64,000 bases of DNA from Paenibacillus sp. Soil750 (GCF_001428045.1 NZ_LMSD01000042.1:85890-149889), one strand, 5' to 3'; positions 53,608-62,293 are shown, numbered from the stretch's first letter. Notes: generated from the sequence alone by a model not told the origin. Made by a program: numbers and translations.

Positions 53608-53979
53608 AGGCTTTAGCTTAGAAAGATGTCTTATCAATAAGATCCGAGCTTCATTGAAGTTAGTATATTCCTCACTCAAATCTGAGTAATCCCAAATTCT
53701 ATCCTTAATAAACTGATACTGTGGAAACCAATCAAAGAAAGCTAATTGTAATAGCTCAATTTGTCTTTGTGGAATTTTTTCTTCATTCCCAGCTAAAACG
53801 TAACTTAAAGTTCCTGCGACATTCATACAGTATGTGTTAAAATCACCTACCAAGAAGTTTTCACTATCCGGCAGTCTCATAAAATCAGAGCGGAAATCAG
53901 CCTGAACCTTTTCAATATCTCTGTACGGAAAGGGATTATGTAATTGGATACTTTGCAGTTGTTGGATCTCATTATCCAA
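53605..53979 (-). CDS. YxiJ-like protein
   Basis: About 124 aa. TTG 53977-53979 (LDNEIQQLQSIQLHNPFPYR) lies nine bases after AGAGGTG; the GTG start 12 bases upstream overlaps that site. The core FLVGDFNTYCMNVAGTLSYV and IELLQLAFFDWFPQYQFIKD resembles the YxiJ-like family, found in B. subtilis beside the wapA contact-dependent toxin and its immunity region. The family match is by eye. No toxin gene is present here, so it would be an orphan. Confidence 0.5.
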   Translation of the reverse strand: MDNEIQQLQSIQLHNPFPYRDIEKVQADFRSDFMRLPDSENFLVGDFNTYCMNVAGTLSYVLAGNEEKIPQRQIELLQLAFFDWFPQYQFIKDRIWDYSDLSEEYTNFNEARILLIRHLSKLKP

Positions 53980-54056
53980 GAATAGTGTCACCTCTTTATA
54001 AACATTTGTTAATCCGATTGATTGCCGTCAGTTATCTCGTCGTTGAGCTAATCCCA

Positions 54057-55172
54057 TTAATCAAGAAAGTTTACCTTCCATACATTGGTACCGGCCTGCT
54101 TTCGAACTCCAATAGCCATAACTCCTGTTCTGTCCTCGCCCTCCACTGCTGTTACATGATACCTTGCACCAATAATTAAACTGCTAGAATCAGGGGCGGA
54201 GGATGGGGGATCCACACTGTAATAGTATATTTTCCGGTCAGTTTCCCACATCCAATTGTAAACATTAATGAATTGGTCCCCCTCCCACAAAGTAGCGAGA
54301 ACCTTGCTATCATGGTTCTGCCAAGCATCTAGAAATTTTTTAATTACCTTAAGTGCATCCGGATCACCTTCTAGACCAAGGATGGAGGTCGTCTCGAACC
54401 GATGCCAGCTGGCTCCATTGTCAGTGGTTTCTAAATATTCGGTCACTATTCCCCCATCAATATTATAATCAGTCCGGACGGTTCCCCGGCCATCACTGCC
54501 TATGTAAGGAAGATAACTCACTCCCAAATCAAAACCTTTTTTGAGAGGCAAATTCACCGACCTCCAATTGACTCCCATATCCTCTGTCCTATAAAAAGGA
54601 ACCACCTCCGCCATCTTTAGCGAGGAGTTGATAAAACCCTTCCCGTCCATTTGAATGGACATGCTAAGACCCCCCCCTCCGATCATCTCCGTCAAGTCAG
54701 CAACCCGAAACCATTCCTCACCGCTTTGGTTAGAACGGTAAAGCGTTTTACGAACCATTCCATTGCTATCCGGTTCCGATTGCAGCAAGATCCATGAGTT
54801 ACCCTCTTGATGGAACGAAGCTTGAATATGGTCCGGCGACACCTGTACCTCCCACTCATCCAGGGTAGGTAAAGGGACTGAATTCCATTGTTTGCCTCGA
54901 TCATCAGTTCGATACAACTGAAGTCCCTTTTGGATGGTACGGTCAACAGTCCAACATGTCAGGTCCCCTTCGTGATAATAAAATAACCGATTACCGTCAG
55001 TCAGTGGCATAGGGAATCCTTCCAACACAACTGGGGTGAGGGCAGGATCCTGTGTGGAGTTTACTACAGAAGTATCTAATGGAATGGTGATGGCTATGGG
55101 AGCAGCATCATTGCAGCCCGCCAACAACACCGTAATAAATAGAATGTTTAGAAAAACGGTAAGGCATTTCAT
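54057..55172 (-). CDS. Lipoprotein with BNR/sialidase-like repeats
   Basis: A 371-aa exported lipoprotein: lipobox ITVLLAGCN, then Asp-box-like repeats (YRTDDRGKQWNSVPLP; YRSNQSGEEWFRVADL; YRTEDMGVNWRSVNLP; LETTDNGASWHRFET) as in WD/BNR beta-propellers. A C-terminal ~100-residue domain (FLDAWQNHDSKVLATLWEGD) resembles NTF2-like folds. Sialidase catalytic residues are not evident, so it is more likely a binding or structural lipoprotein. ATG after AGGAGG. Confidence 0.75.
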   Translation of the reverse strand: MKCLTVFLNILFITVLLAGCNDAAPIAITIPLDTSVVNSTQDPALTPVVLEGFPMPLTDGNRLFYYHEGDLTCWTVDRTIQKGLQLYRTDDRGKQWNSVPLPTLDEWEVQVSPDHIQASFHQEGNSWILLQSEPDSNGMVRKTLYRSNQSGEEWFRVADLTEMIGGGGLSMSIQMDGKGFINSSLKMAEVVPFYRTEDMGVNWRSVNLPLKKGFDLGVSYLPYIGSDGRGTVRTDYNIDGGIVTEYLETTDNGASWHRFETTSILGLEGDPDALKVIKKFLDAWQNHDSKVLATLWEGDQFINVYNWMWETDRKIYYYSVDPPSSAPDSSSLIIGARYHVTAVEGEDRTGVMAIGVRKQAGTNVWKVNFLD

Positions 55173-55272
55173 TGTGAACCCTTCCTCCTTGTAGCATCTT
55201 AACTATAAAATTGGGATAGCTGCAAGAAAAGATGCTATAGAGATGCTGTCCTTTTGTTTTTTATCATTGTTT

Positions 55273-55506
55273 CTAGAATGAATTAATTAATTGTACGATT
55301 TCGGATTGATTTGTTTCAATTGCTCTGTCCAAAGGACTTCCAATATACGACATTACTTTACCTTTTAATTTTACATGTGTTTTAAAGTCAACACCTAATT
55401 CTAATAATAGTCTAACTATCTGCTTATGCCCTAAACCACATATCCAAAACAATAGCTCTGAGTGCCGTTGCCTCCTACGAGGATTATTTATAGGCTGTGA
55501 CTTCAA
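55273..55506 (-). pseudogene. Ankyrin-repeat protein, C-terminal remnant
   Basis: The frame reads one ankyrin repeat and a half: GHKQIVRLLLELGVDFKTHV, then GSPLDRAIETNQSEIVQLIN. It has no ribosome binding site, its first codons overlap the end of the stalk-domain gene, and the expected N-terminal repeats are absent. Best read as the tail of a truncated ankyrin protein. Confidence 0.6.
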
Positions 55507-56086
55507 AATTCACTTTTGCATATTTAGAAAAATCCCCGACTTCGCCAGCCGAAACATACCTAATTTCGCCCATGCTAATGGTCTGCTTTTGGTCAGAGCC
55601 ACCGGGTTTGGACGTGCCTGATGCCGTACCAATCAGCTTATCGTTCGCATCATAAAAATGCAATTTAAACTCAATGTCATGTTCGGTTATCGAATCCTTG
55701 TCATGATCTAAAGCTAATAGTCCTCGAATGCCCGTATATCCGCCATCTAAGTATAAATCGAGCAAACCAAAGTGAATATTGGCATATTTATCATCTTTAA
55801 GTATGGGAACATTTGAAGGGAAATGATTAATTATAATGTCCTTGTATGTACCTTGATCTTTGTATTCTACAAAAGCCCCTAGCTGTTCAGCTATAAATCG
55901 GACAGGAACGTAAGCGTGCCCTTGATAATTAAGTACCGCATACTCTTTGTCGTTTAAAGGAACATTTTGACCATTGATATTGAAAAATGCTGGAAACAAA
56001 TATGTTTGAACTGTTTCTGAAGCGAATACCACAGTAGAGATGGATAAAAACGTTCCTACAACTAATCCAAGAATAAATTTCCTCAA
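55484..56086 (-). CDS. Exported protein with copper-amine-oxidase-like stalk domain
   Basis: About 200 aa. I start it at TTG 56084-56086 (LRKFILGLVVGTFLSISTVV), eight bases after AAGGAG. Signal peptide, then one stalk repeat (HAYVPVRFIAEQLGAFVEYK), then a beta-rich C-terminal domain (IEFKLHFYDANDKLIGTASG) resembling FxLYD-type extracellular domains. A frameshifted paralogue lies at 57254-57609. Probably wall-associated; function unknown. Confidence 0.7.
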   Translation of the reverse strand: MRKFILGLVVGTFLSISTVVFASETVQTYLFPAFFNINGQNVPLNDKEYAVLNYQGHAYVPVRFIAEQLGAFVEYKDQGTYKDIIINHFPSNVPILKDDKYANIHFGLLDLYLDGGYTGIRGLLALDHDKDSITEHDIEFKLHFYDANDKLIGTASGTSKPGGSDQKQTISMGEIRYVSAGEVGDFSKYAKVNFEVTAYK

Positions 56087-56212
56087 AGGTCTCAACTCCT
56101 TAATAATAATGGTATCGAACACTCGTTAAAATCACTTTCTTTGTCATTCAAATGCTCCCTTTATTTACCAATATAAATTTTAGACGGTACGATGAAGTAA
56201 AAGTTGCTCTTA

Positions 56213-56380
56213 TCATTCCAATTCTTTTACTAAACTTTTATACCACTGAATTCCATTAAACAGCCTTTTAATAACAAAAGGAGACCCACTAGCTATGGGC
56301 TGTGGGTCTAGTAATGCGATACGGTTAGGTGGTTCAGGGTTGACTGCCTGACTCACCTTCTTCGAAATCTCCCCTGGCAT
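56213..56380 (-). pseudogene. C-terminal coding remnant of unknown protein
   Basis: The minus frame is open from at least 56,395 and reads FTLRASAIGMPGEISKKVSQ, then AVNPEPPNRIALLDPQ and ends ...WYKSLVKELE. An ATG at 56380 lacks a ribosome binding site. The composition looks like real protein sequence. The end of the P-loop kinase gene overlaps its upstream part in another frame, suggesting a junction between unrelated pieces. A GACCCA / TGGGTC hairpin (56283-56308) lies inside it. Confidence 0.3.
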
Positions 56381-56390
56381 ACCAATGGCA

Positions 56391-56939
56391 CTAGCCCGAA
56401 GCGTGAATACGCTTGATTTGTTGTATTATTTCCGTGATATTATTGGGATCTTTTATTTCAAATAAATAATTAGCTTCGTCTTTACTAGGTGGTATTACTC
56501 CCGAATTTCCTTGTCGTTTCAACACTTCTAAAAAGCTCGATGCACTTCTGAAAATAGCTTTACTTCTTTGTGTTTCTTCAACTCGTGCTCTCAGTATTTC
56601 AATAGATAAATTAAAGTAAACAATAATACTTTTAAATCCTTTTTCATGAAAATATCTGAGTACATTTGTTCGTCCTGATTTATTTAAATTACAATTGCTT
56701 AAGATGATGTGAAAATTACTTTGCACTGCAGCATATTCAACAATCGCATTGGTAATAGAGAATTTTAGTGTGTTGGGTCCTTCTACAGGGAGAAGTTTCT
56801 TATAATGACTATTAATAAATTCAGCATGATTATCCTGATCTATGACTATAGCCTGTTGTAAGACAGATTCTAATTCTTTAGCGAATGTAGTTTTTCCGCT
56901 ATGCGTTAATCCAACCGTCATAATTACTAGGCGGTTCAT
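56391..56939 (-). CDS. P-loop AAA/kinase-like protein
   Basis: A 182-aa soluble P-loop protein. Walker A is TVGLTHSGKTTFAKEL (residues 8-23), Walker B-like IILSNCNLNKSGR, and a lid region LRARVEETQRSKAIFRSASS. It resembles polynucleotide kinase or chloramphenicol phosphotransferase-type ATPases that phosphorylate small molecules or RNA. The substrate is unknown. ATG after GGAGCG. Isolated gene in the accessory array. Confidence 0.75.
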   Translation of the reverse strand: MNRLVIMTVGLTHSGKTTFAKELESVLQQAIVIDQDNHAEFINSHYKKLLPVEGPNTLKFSITNAIVEYAAVQSNFHIILSNCNLNKSGRTNVLRYFHEKGFKSIIVYFNLSIEILRARVEETQRSKAIFRSASSFLEVLKRQGNSGVIPPSKDEANYLFEIKDPNNITEIIQQIKRIHASG

Positions 56940-57035
56940 ATCATTAATCGCTCCTTTATGTTTTAGGTCGTACTTTCAGATATCGGATATTCAGAAAGTT
57001 CGTAACTCCTCCATCCCGAAGTGTATTCGAGGAAC

Positions 57036-57064
57036 GATTGAATTATCCTGCCCGTTAGCGTATT
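57036..57064 (+). repeat. Dispersed box, solo copy
   Basis: GATTGAATTATCCTGCCCGT then TAGCGTATTA. It mixes an A-type centre (CTGCCC) with a B-type edge (TAGCGTA). No hairpin attached. Confidence 0.65.
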
Positions 57065-57253
57065 ACCTTTTTCAACATTTGGACAAGGCAAAATGCTGTG
57101 AAGAAAAACCCTTCCGTAATAGCTGCTTGCCAATTAGGAATTTCTATCAACGAAAGTACATCGTATTTATCATTATTGATTCTTCCTTATTTTGCTCCAT
57201 ATTCCAAGATTAATGATTGTAATTGTGACTTGATATCTTGTACAGGCACACTA

Positions 57254-57609
57254 TCAACGATTTGTCACTTTCGTGGAGTCTAAATACTTGTCGTAGGATA
57301 TTGCAATCAGGTCTGCCACATAGACATTGTTGTTACTTTTATCCTGATTAGCGGTATTTCCATAGGCAATAAAAATCGTTTGGCTATTGTCATCATACTA
57401 ACTCCTAAATTTTCAGCAACATAACGAATAGGTACATATGCATGACCATTTACGTTAAGTATCTGATACTCACTATCAAGCTTTTTTTCTTGCCCATTAA
57501 TTTTAATCTTTGCAGGGAAAAGAAGAGCCTGAATACTTTCCGATGCAAAAACAGCTGTTGTCATAGCCAAACCAATTCCAATAAGTAAACCTAAAATAAA
57601 CTTTTTCAA
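57254..57609 (-). pseudogene. Frameshifted stalk-domain protein (paralogue of 55484-56086)
   Basis: TTG 57609 opens a frame with signal peptide (LKKFILGLLIGIGLAMTTAV) and stalk repeat (HAYVPIRYVAENLGVS). At about 57,400 the homology moves to another frame, which continues YDDNSQTIFIAYGNTANQDK, then NNVYVADLIAISYDKYLDS to a TGA at 57254. A small indel near the ENLGVS codons explains the shift. It uses the same TTG start context as its intact paralogue 1.5 kb away. Confidence 0.75.
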
Positions 57610-57672
57610 GTTAATCACACTCCACATTTTTTAAACACATGTTAGACGCTATTTCAGCCAAACTTACAAATG

Positions 57673-57804
57673 TTAAACTGTCCTTTTATACAAACAACTT
57701 ATAGCCAATAATCCTTTAACAAAACAGACCATACTGATAACCCACGTGAAACCAATCATGGCAACAGTTAAAGAGTTAATACCGAACTTGAAATAGCCCT
57801 TGTT
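57673..57804 (-). pseudogene. Membrane-protein coding remnant
   Basis: The minus frame reads GYFKFGINSLTVAMIGFTWV, then ISMVCFVKGLLAISCLYK and stops. Two hydrophobic stretches are visible, but there is no start codon with a ribosome binding site and an in-frame TGA lies just upstream. Probably the C-terminus of a lost membrane protein. Confidence 0.3.
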
Positions 57805-57911
57805 TCAAGTATTCTAATCCACGTTAACGCAGCTTTAAATAACAAATAATCCCAATTGTTTGGACGCTGCAAATACACTGATAGTTGCATATAACTCAAA
57901 TACATCTGAAA

Positions 57912-57939
57912 AAATTGGTAGCTTAAACTAAAGCTACCA
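57912..57939 (-). terminator. Terminator downstream of the 58023 gene
   Basis: TGGTAGCTT / AAGCTACCA is a perfect 9-bp stem with a 6-nt loop; on the minus strand ATTTTTTC follows. It lies about 85 bp past the stop, beyond a dispersed element. Confidence 0.75.
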
Positions 57940-57944
57940 CCACG

Positions 57945-58015
57945 CTCTACTGCCCGTTAGTTGAGAAAACGGCAGTCCTTATGCCGGCTGCCGTTTCTTG
58001 CACTTGTCATTCGAG
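57945..58015 (+). repeat. Dispersed element: box A and hairpin
   Basis: CTCTACTGCCCGTTAGTTGA (box A), then hairpin AAACGGCAG / CTGCCGTTT (57968-57996) with the GGCTGCC core, then a degraded box B (CATTCGAGTTGTGATC). It ends at the stop of the next minus-strand gene. Confidence 0.75.
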
Positions 58016-58022
58016 TTGTGAT

Positions 58023-58973
58023 CTACTGAGTTATGATATACCGAAATTTTTCACTGTACGAATTTTTATTTTGCTCCACTCGTCGTAAATGATCATAAAA
58101 GCTATGAGAAAATTTAAATACGTGACCAAAATCCCAATCTTGTTCACTAAAGTTCTTTTCCCAAAACTGAATTTCGGTCGGTAGCGCGTTTACTCTCGTC
58201 GCAGGTAGCAGAGGCAATTGATCGACAGGCGAAACCAATTTGATTGAATCTCCAGGTTTAATGTTACGACTATGGCGTAGAACTTTAACCAACTTCATTA
58301 TTGGAAGTAATCCTCTTTCGAAAAAGGAGACATGGCCTAGATCAAACAAGATGTTTAACGCATGTGAGAAAGTCAACATGTGACCAATTAAATCATGATG
58401 TGATTCCGCGCGATAAATGACAGGGAACTCGGTGAGCTGTTCCAGCACAAGCAATGATAGCTCTTTTGGATTCGATATTTTCGGAAAGCCGTCTTCATCA
58501 ATAATCTGCATCCTTTTCACCTCGGAAGTAGAAAAACCAATCCAAGAACGTCCCGGAATCGTCCTCTCAAACGAGAGAATGAGATCGGTTATTCCAGCAA
58601 TTTCCTCAGTACTTCCCCAACCTTTTAGTTCATGGATAGCCAACAAACTTGCAGCGCTGTAAATTACATTATGACCGACCCAGTGCAGCTCATCAATCGT
58701 TTTATCAAGTGCTTCAAGTATGGCAGCTTCAGCCGTACATTTGTTATAATCGGAACGGTGTTGAGTGCTTTCCGATCCAAGAATCTTTTGTACCATCGCT
58801 CCAGCTTGCGAAGCAATGAGTTCAGTGATTTCTTGTCTCAAATTATTCGTTGAAACGAAAAAATAACTGCCAATAGCGGCAGCACCATAATGAGCTTGCC
58901 AAATGTCACCTGTTTCTTGTTTGCATGAAGCGATGATCGTTAATCCGTCCCTCAATATGGTTTGGTTTAACAT
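58023..58973 (-). CDS. Hypothetical protein (316 aa), all-helical
   Basis: Start ATG 58971-58973 (MLNQTILRDGLTIIASCKQE), after TTGGAGGACATT. No signal peptide or membrane segment is evident. Motifs such as WVGHNVIYSAASLLAIHELK, SWIGFSTSEVKRMQII and SHHDLIGHMLTFSHALNILF suggest an alpha-helical cytoplasmic protein rich in His and Trp. I do not recognise the family. The frame is intact with a strong ribosome binding site, so it is likely real. Confidence 0.6.
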   Translation of the reverse strand: MLNQTILRDGLTIIASCKQETGDIWQAHYGAAAIGSYFFVSTNNLRQEITELIASQAGAMVQKILGSESTQHRSDYNKCTAEAAILEALDKTIDELHWVGHNVIYSAASLLAIHELKGWGSTEEIAGITDLILSFERTIPGRSWIGFSTSEVKRMQIIDEDGFPKISNPKELSLLVLEQLTEFPVIYRAESHHDLIGHMLTFSHALNILFDLGHVSFFERGLLPIMKLVKVLRHSRNIKPGDSIKLVSPVDQLPLLPATRVNALPTEIQFWEKNFSEQDWDFGHVFKFSHSFYDHLRRVEQNKNSYSEKFRYIITQ

Positions 58974-59019
58974 AATGTCCTCCAATTCAATTCCTATTAC
59001 ACTAAATCTTCGCGAGCCT

Positions 59020-59052
59020 AATTCAACTATCCTGCCCTTAGTTTAGCGGTTA
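59020..59052 (+). repeat. Dispersed box, solo A-type copy
   Basis: TTCAACTATCCTGCCCTTAG, then TTTAGCGGTTAG. It is followed by the second dispersed motif (GTCGGTATTTGAACAATGTT) at 59,062. Confidence 0.65.
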
Positions 59053-59061
59053 GTTTTTATG

Positions 59062-59090
59062 TGTCGGTATTTGAACAATGTTCTTATCAT
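59062..59090 (+). repeat. Second dispersed motif, copy 2
   Basis: GTCGGTATTTGAACAATGTT followed by CTTATCAT, related to 49331-49360 in both sequence and position next to a dispersed box. Confidence 0.45.
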
Positions 59091-59112
59091 AGTTTCCATG
59101 ATGGGCACAAAA

Positions 59113-59143
59113 AAGGGTAAGCTCTCATCTAGAGCCTGCCCTT
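59113..59143 (-). terminator. Terminator of the glycoside hydrolase-like gene
   Basis: AAGGG-GCTCT / AGAGC-CCCTT stem with a small internal loop; on the minus strand TTTTTTGTG follows. It lies 14 bp past the stop at 59157. Confidence 0.85.
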
Positions 59144-59156
59144 GATTTAACTCTTT

Positions 59157-60620
59157 TTACGGGATATAGGAAACCCCTTCTGAATACGAATTATTAGCAT
59201 TCCATATCAGGTATTCCCGAACACCCGCGTCGCTTAAAGCTTTAATTTGCTCATTCACTTCGGCCATACCGTACTTGATGTAATTACCAGCACCCAGCCA
59301 GCTTGCAGTGAAATCTTGAATCCACGGCCGCGAAAGAGGCGGCTTCTGCATCTCGCCGAACTTCTTCTTCTCTGCCTTCATATATTCGGCGACAAGGCGA
59401 TAAGGCTCTTTATCAGGCTTAGGTATGCCGAAATAGCCGTCCGACCAGTGACTTGGATAAATCATCGAGGAAATAACATCCACAGAGCTTGATATGCGGT
59501 TAAAATTTTGCCCAATCCCTGGTGCTTCCGGTAGTGTCGCCGAGTAGCCGAATATATCGACGGACACTTTGACGCCGTATGTACTCAGCTGCTCCTTCGC
59601 GTAAGCGACAAAGTCGCTGACCGCATCCACGCGAAGCTGCGTTAACCTTGATTTCTCGCTGAAATCCGGTGCTTTAGGTGCCTCTTTTTTCTGGGCTACT
59701 ACGCTCTTCTGCGCATCATCCAGCCCTTTCTTGTTCGTATCCGTCTTATCTGCATTGTACGTATTCGTGGCCTCAGTCAGCTTGATCTGCAAAGCAGCCA
59801 TATCCGCTTCATATTTTTTTGAAGCTTCGGCATATGTTTTTTCCTCTTCCTTAAATTTTGACGGCTTCTTTTCTTTATAGTCACCCATCGAATAGGTCAA
59901 TGATTTATCTCGGCTTTCGAAGCCTTCTGGGAAGCGTACGTAGTCGAATTGAATCTCTTTGAACCCAAGCTCTGCCGCAAGTTTAGCGACATCAACATTA
60001 TGCTCCCACGTTTCTTTCAGAAACGGGTTAATGAACCCGTCACCATTTCCGTTGCGCCAAAGGCTGCTGCCATCCACATACGAAAGATCTGGGCGTTTTT
60101 TCGCAAGAACTGTATCTTTAAATGATACAATACGCGCAATCGGATAAATGTGATGCTCCTCCAACAATTTCATAAGCGCCCCAAGATCGCGGATGTAAGG
60201 CTGGCCGAAATCGGCAAGCTTCCCGTTCGGTTTGAACGTAATATAACCATCATCATCCTTGATGTCGATCACCATCGCGTTGAGATCGGTGCTGTCTACA
60301 AGCGACAATAGTTTCGGCATGCGAGCACCGCCAGCCGACCAGCCAGTTACATAAATACCGCGCACTGCATCAGGATACTCGTAATGCACAGGCGGATCAA
60401 ATGCAGGTGCCTGACTAGGTGCAGGCGTGCTCGATGACACTGGCGGCGACACCGTAGGCTCGGTCGTAGGCGCCGGCATGGCAATCGGCACTACCTCTGT
60501 CGCGACCGGAGACGGCTGCTCCGATGGATTTGGCGACTCGACTACGACATCCGATGACGAACAAGCGAACAATGCGAGTACCAGTGAAAGCATAATCCCG
60601 CTAAGCCAATCTTTCCTCAT
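59157..60620 (-). CDS. Lipoprotein with putative glycoside hydrolase (DUF4015-type) domain
   Basis: A 487-aa lipoprotein: lipobox LALFACSS, then a Pro/Thr/Ser linker (~25-75), then a TIM-barrel domain of the DUF4015 putative glycosyl hydrolase family (VRGIYVTGWSAGGARMPKLL; MVIDIKDDDGYITF; FKEIQFDYVRFPEG; VKVSVDIFGYSAT; VDVISSMIYPSHWSDGYFG). Between two barrel strands lies an unusual Lys/Glu/Ala-rich coiled insertion of ~70 residues (KFKEEEKTYAEASKKYEADM onward). The family probably acts on cell-surface glycans. The substrate is unknown. Confidence 0.85.
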   Translation of the reverse strand: MRKDWLSGIMLSLVLALFACSSSDVVVESPNPSEQPSPVATEVVPIAMPAPTTEPTVSPPVSSSTPAPSQAPAFDPPVHYEYPDAVRGIYVTGWSAGGARMPKLLSLVDSTDLNAMVIDIKDDDGYITFKPNGKLADFGQPYIRDLGALMKLLEEHHIYPIARIVSFKDTVLAKKRPDLSYVDGSSLWRNGNGDGFINPFLKETWEHNVDVAKLAAELGFKEIQFDYVRFPEGFESRDKSLTYSMGDYKEKKPSKFKEEEKTYAEASKKYEADMAALQIKLTEATNTYNADKTDTNKKGLDDAQKSVVAQKKEAPKAPDFSEKSRLTQLRVDAVSDFVAYAKEQLSTYGVKVSVDIFGYSATLPEAPGIGQNFNRISSSVDVISSMIYPSHWSDGYFGIPKPDKEPYRLVAEYMKAEKKKFGEMQKPPLSRPWIQDFTASWLGAGNYIKYGMAEVNEQIKALSDAGVREYLIWNANNSYSEGVSYIP

Positions 60621-60816
60621 GCTGCTCTCCCCCTCATAACGGCAATTCGGCCTTTGTAATTGAAGTATTCAGGGGGGAAGGAAACTATGCTTGATTACAA
60701 GGTACACCCAGAAATGTTATCCCTTATATGCCACTAGACTTCCCAACCTTCTTAGTCAAAATGTTTTAAATAATTCGCATATGTGCTGCTGGTCCGTTCG
60801 AGGCGGCTGGAAATTG
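60621..60816. other. Intergenic stretch upstream of the glycoside hydrolase-like gene
   Basis: It contains the promoter side of the lipoprotein gene. A 16-codon plus-strand ORF at 60687 (MLDYKVHPEMLSLICH) follows AGGGGGGAAGG, but is too short to call. No other signal recognised. Confidence 0.4.
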
Positions 60817-60901
60817 AACAGCGACAGTTAAGGACGAGAAAATAAAGTCCTAGACTGTCGCTGTTTCATTGAATTATCGTTCTTTCGTTAGCGTAATCAA
60901 C
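60817..60901 (+). repeat. Dispersed element: 11-bp-stem hairpin and box B
   Basis: AACAGCGACAG / CTGTCGCTGTT with an inner GGAC / GTCC pair (60817-60865), then TTGAATTATCGTTCTTTCGT with TAGCGTAATCAA. Same layout as other copies but a different stem sequence. It lies upstream of the plus-strand DUF3888 gene. Confidence 0.8.
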
Positions 60902-61046
60902 TATTCACTTTATCGTTAAAAAGTATCTTAGTGGAGAGCCAAGTTCTTGCTCTGATTCGAAATAAATTAGCTTGTTTGGAATACACGAAATTAGCTGATG
61001 CCATGTTTTTCACCTTTTCTGGGAAGCATAACCATGAGGTGATTAC

Positions 61047-61844
61047 ATGAGAAAGACATTCTCAACCGTTCTAATTTCATTGATTATTGCTACAGCATCA
61101 GGTAATTTTGCAGTACATGCTGAACCACAAACAACATCACAAGAAACGCAAGAGAAATTAACCCATGACACCTTGCTTACAACACTCTCCCCACACATTC
61201 AAGAAGCAATTGCTAACTATTACGGTTATCCAAAACAGTTTGCGTTGTATGACACTAAAATTCTAAACATAACAAGAGAACAAAAAGGTGGTTTCACCTT
61301 TAAAGTAAGAGCTCAAGTACCAACATTCGAACACGCACATGGTCCATCTTTCGGAACAGAAACAATAACTATAAGCGTAAGTCCCTTTGGGGTTAAGATA
61401 GTTAGCTATGTACACCAAGGTGATGAATGGGAAACGAAGATAGATAAATTTAAAATGGAACTACTTGAGGATATTTTTAAAACATTCAATTTAGATTTAT
61501 CTTCTTTCAAAAAGTATGAGTATAGACAGTTGCAGTACCTAACTGAACGGATAGATGGTTTAAAATCACTATATAGTGTAAATGAGGAAATTAATAATGA
61601 ATTGAACAAAGACATAATACCACCATATAAAAACTTCGTAGCCCCATTTACCTTCATAAAAGGCGATAAAGCATACATCTTGTTTAAAAAAGCTGACGGA
61701 ACTAACTTCGTTTATTCATTAATTAAAAAGGATATTAACTGGGTAATAATCAAGAAGGAAAGTAAACAAGGGAAGGTAATGCCAAAAGAACTTCTTTGGT
61801 ACATGTTTAAGCGTTCGATGATGTTTGAATCCAATCCACATTAA
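61047..61844 (+). CDS. DUF3888-family secreted protein
   Basis: A 265-aa protein with a signal peptide (MRKTFSTVLISLIIATASGN...VHA). The DUF3888 pattern follows: HDTLLTTLSPHIQEAIANYY, LYDTKILNITREQKGGF and FGTETITISVSPFGVKIVSY. The C-terminal ~110 residues (EEINNELNKDIIPPYKNFVA) are not part of the usual domain. ATG after GAGGTGATTAC. One of two genes here read rightwards, each with a dispersed element close to its 3' end. Function unknown. Confidence 0.75.
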   Translation: MRKTFSTVLISLIIATASGNFAVHAEPQTTSQETQEKLTHDTLLTTLSPHIQEAIANYYGYPKQFALYDTKILNITREQKGGFTFKVRAQVPTFEHAHGPSFGTETITISVSPFGVKIVSYVHQGDEWETKIDKFKMELLEDIFKTFNLDLSSFKKYEYRQLQYLTERIDGLKSLYSVNEEINNELNKDIIPPYKNFVAPFTFIKGDKAYILFKKADGTNFVYSLIKKDINWVIIKKESKQGKVMPKELLWYMFKRSMMFESNPH

Positions 61845-61872
61845 AAACACCAGTACATTACTTAAATTGGTT

Positions 61873-61902
61873 GCATTATCACCTGCCCGTTAATTTAATC
61901 AC
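61873..61902 (+). repeat. Dispersed box, solo copy 28 bp after the DUF3888 stop
   Basis: CATTATCACCTGCCCGTTAA then TTTAATCAC. Same + strand orientation as copies next to minus-strand genes. Confidence 0.6.
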
Positions 61903-61946
61903 TACTAAGTCGCAGCTCGCATTGAAAAATCGCAGGAGGGTTAGAC

Positions 61947-62180
61947 TTGAAAAAAATTTTGATAACTATTTTTGCCATTGGCATTTTACTCTCCCCGATA
62001 TTTATAAGTCGGCAAAATGCAATTTCGAATCTAAAAAGGAACTCGTCGAGTTGTACCATAGAGAAAGTAACAGTGATTTGGTTTCAACTTTCACCACATT
62101 GGAAAATCACTTGTTCTTATGCAAACAACTCAAAACATGATGTAGTTCTAGATATTTTCGGAAATTTTGAAGCAGGATAA
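61947..62180 (+). CDS. Short exported protein (77 aa)
   Basis: TTG 61947 follows AGGAGGGTTAGAC. It has a signal-peptide-like N-terminus (MKKILITIFAIGILLSPIFI if TTG is read as Met) and a short mature part with two Cys (SSSCTIEKVTVIWFQLSPHW; ITCSYANNSKHDVVLDI). Truncation of a longer secreted protein is possible. No family recognised. Confidence 0.5.
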   Translation: MKKILITIFAIGILLSPIFISRQNAISNLKRNSSSCTIEKVTVIWFQLSPHWKITCSYANNSKHDVVLDIFGNFEAG

Positions 62181-62224
62181 GTTTCGAAAGCCACTTGGTC
62201 ATTTTTTATTTTTTCAAACAAAAA

Positions 62225-62281
62225 AACCGCCTTTCATGATAAAGGCGGTTAATTGAACTATCTTTACCCGTTAGCGGAACA
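62225..62281 (+). repeat. Dispersed element: strong hairpin/terminator and box B
   Basis: AACCGCCTTT / AAAGGCGGTT (10 bp perfect), preceded on + by A6, so it is an efficient terminator on the minus strand for the gene ending at 62294. Box B is TTGAACTATCTTTACCCGTT with AGCGGAAC. Confidence 0.85.
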
Positions 62282-62293
62282 TTAAAGCTATCT

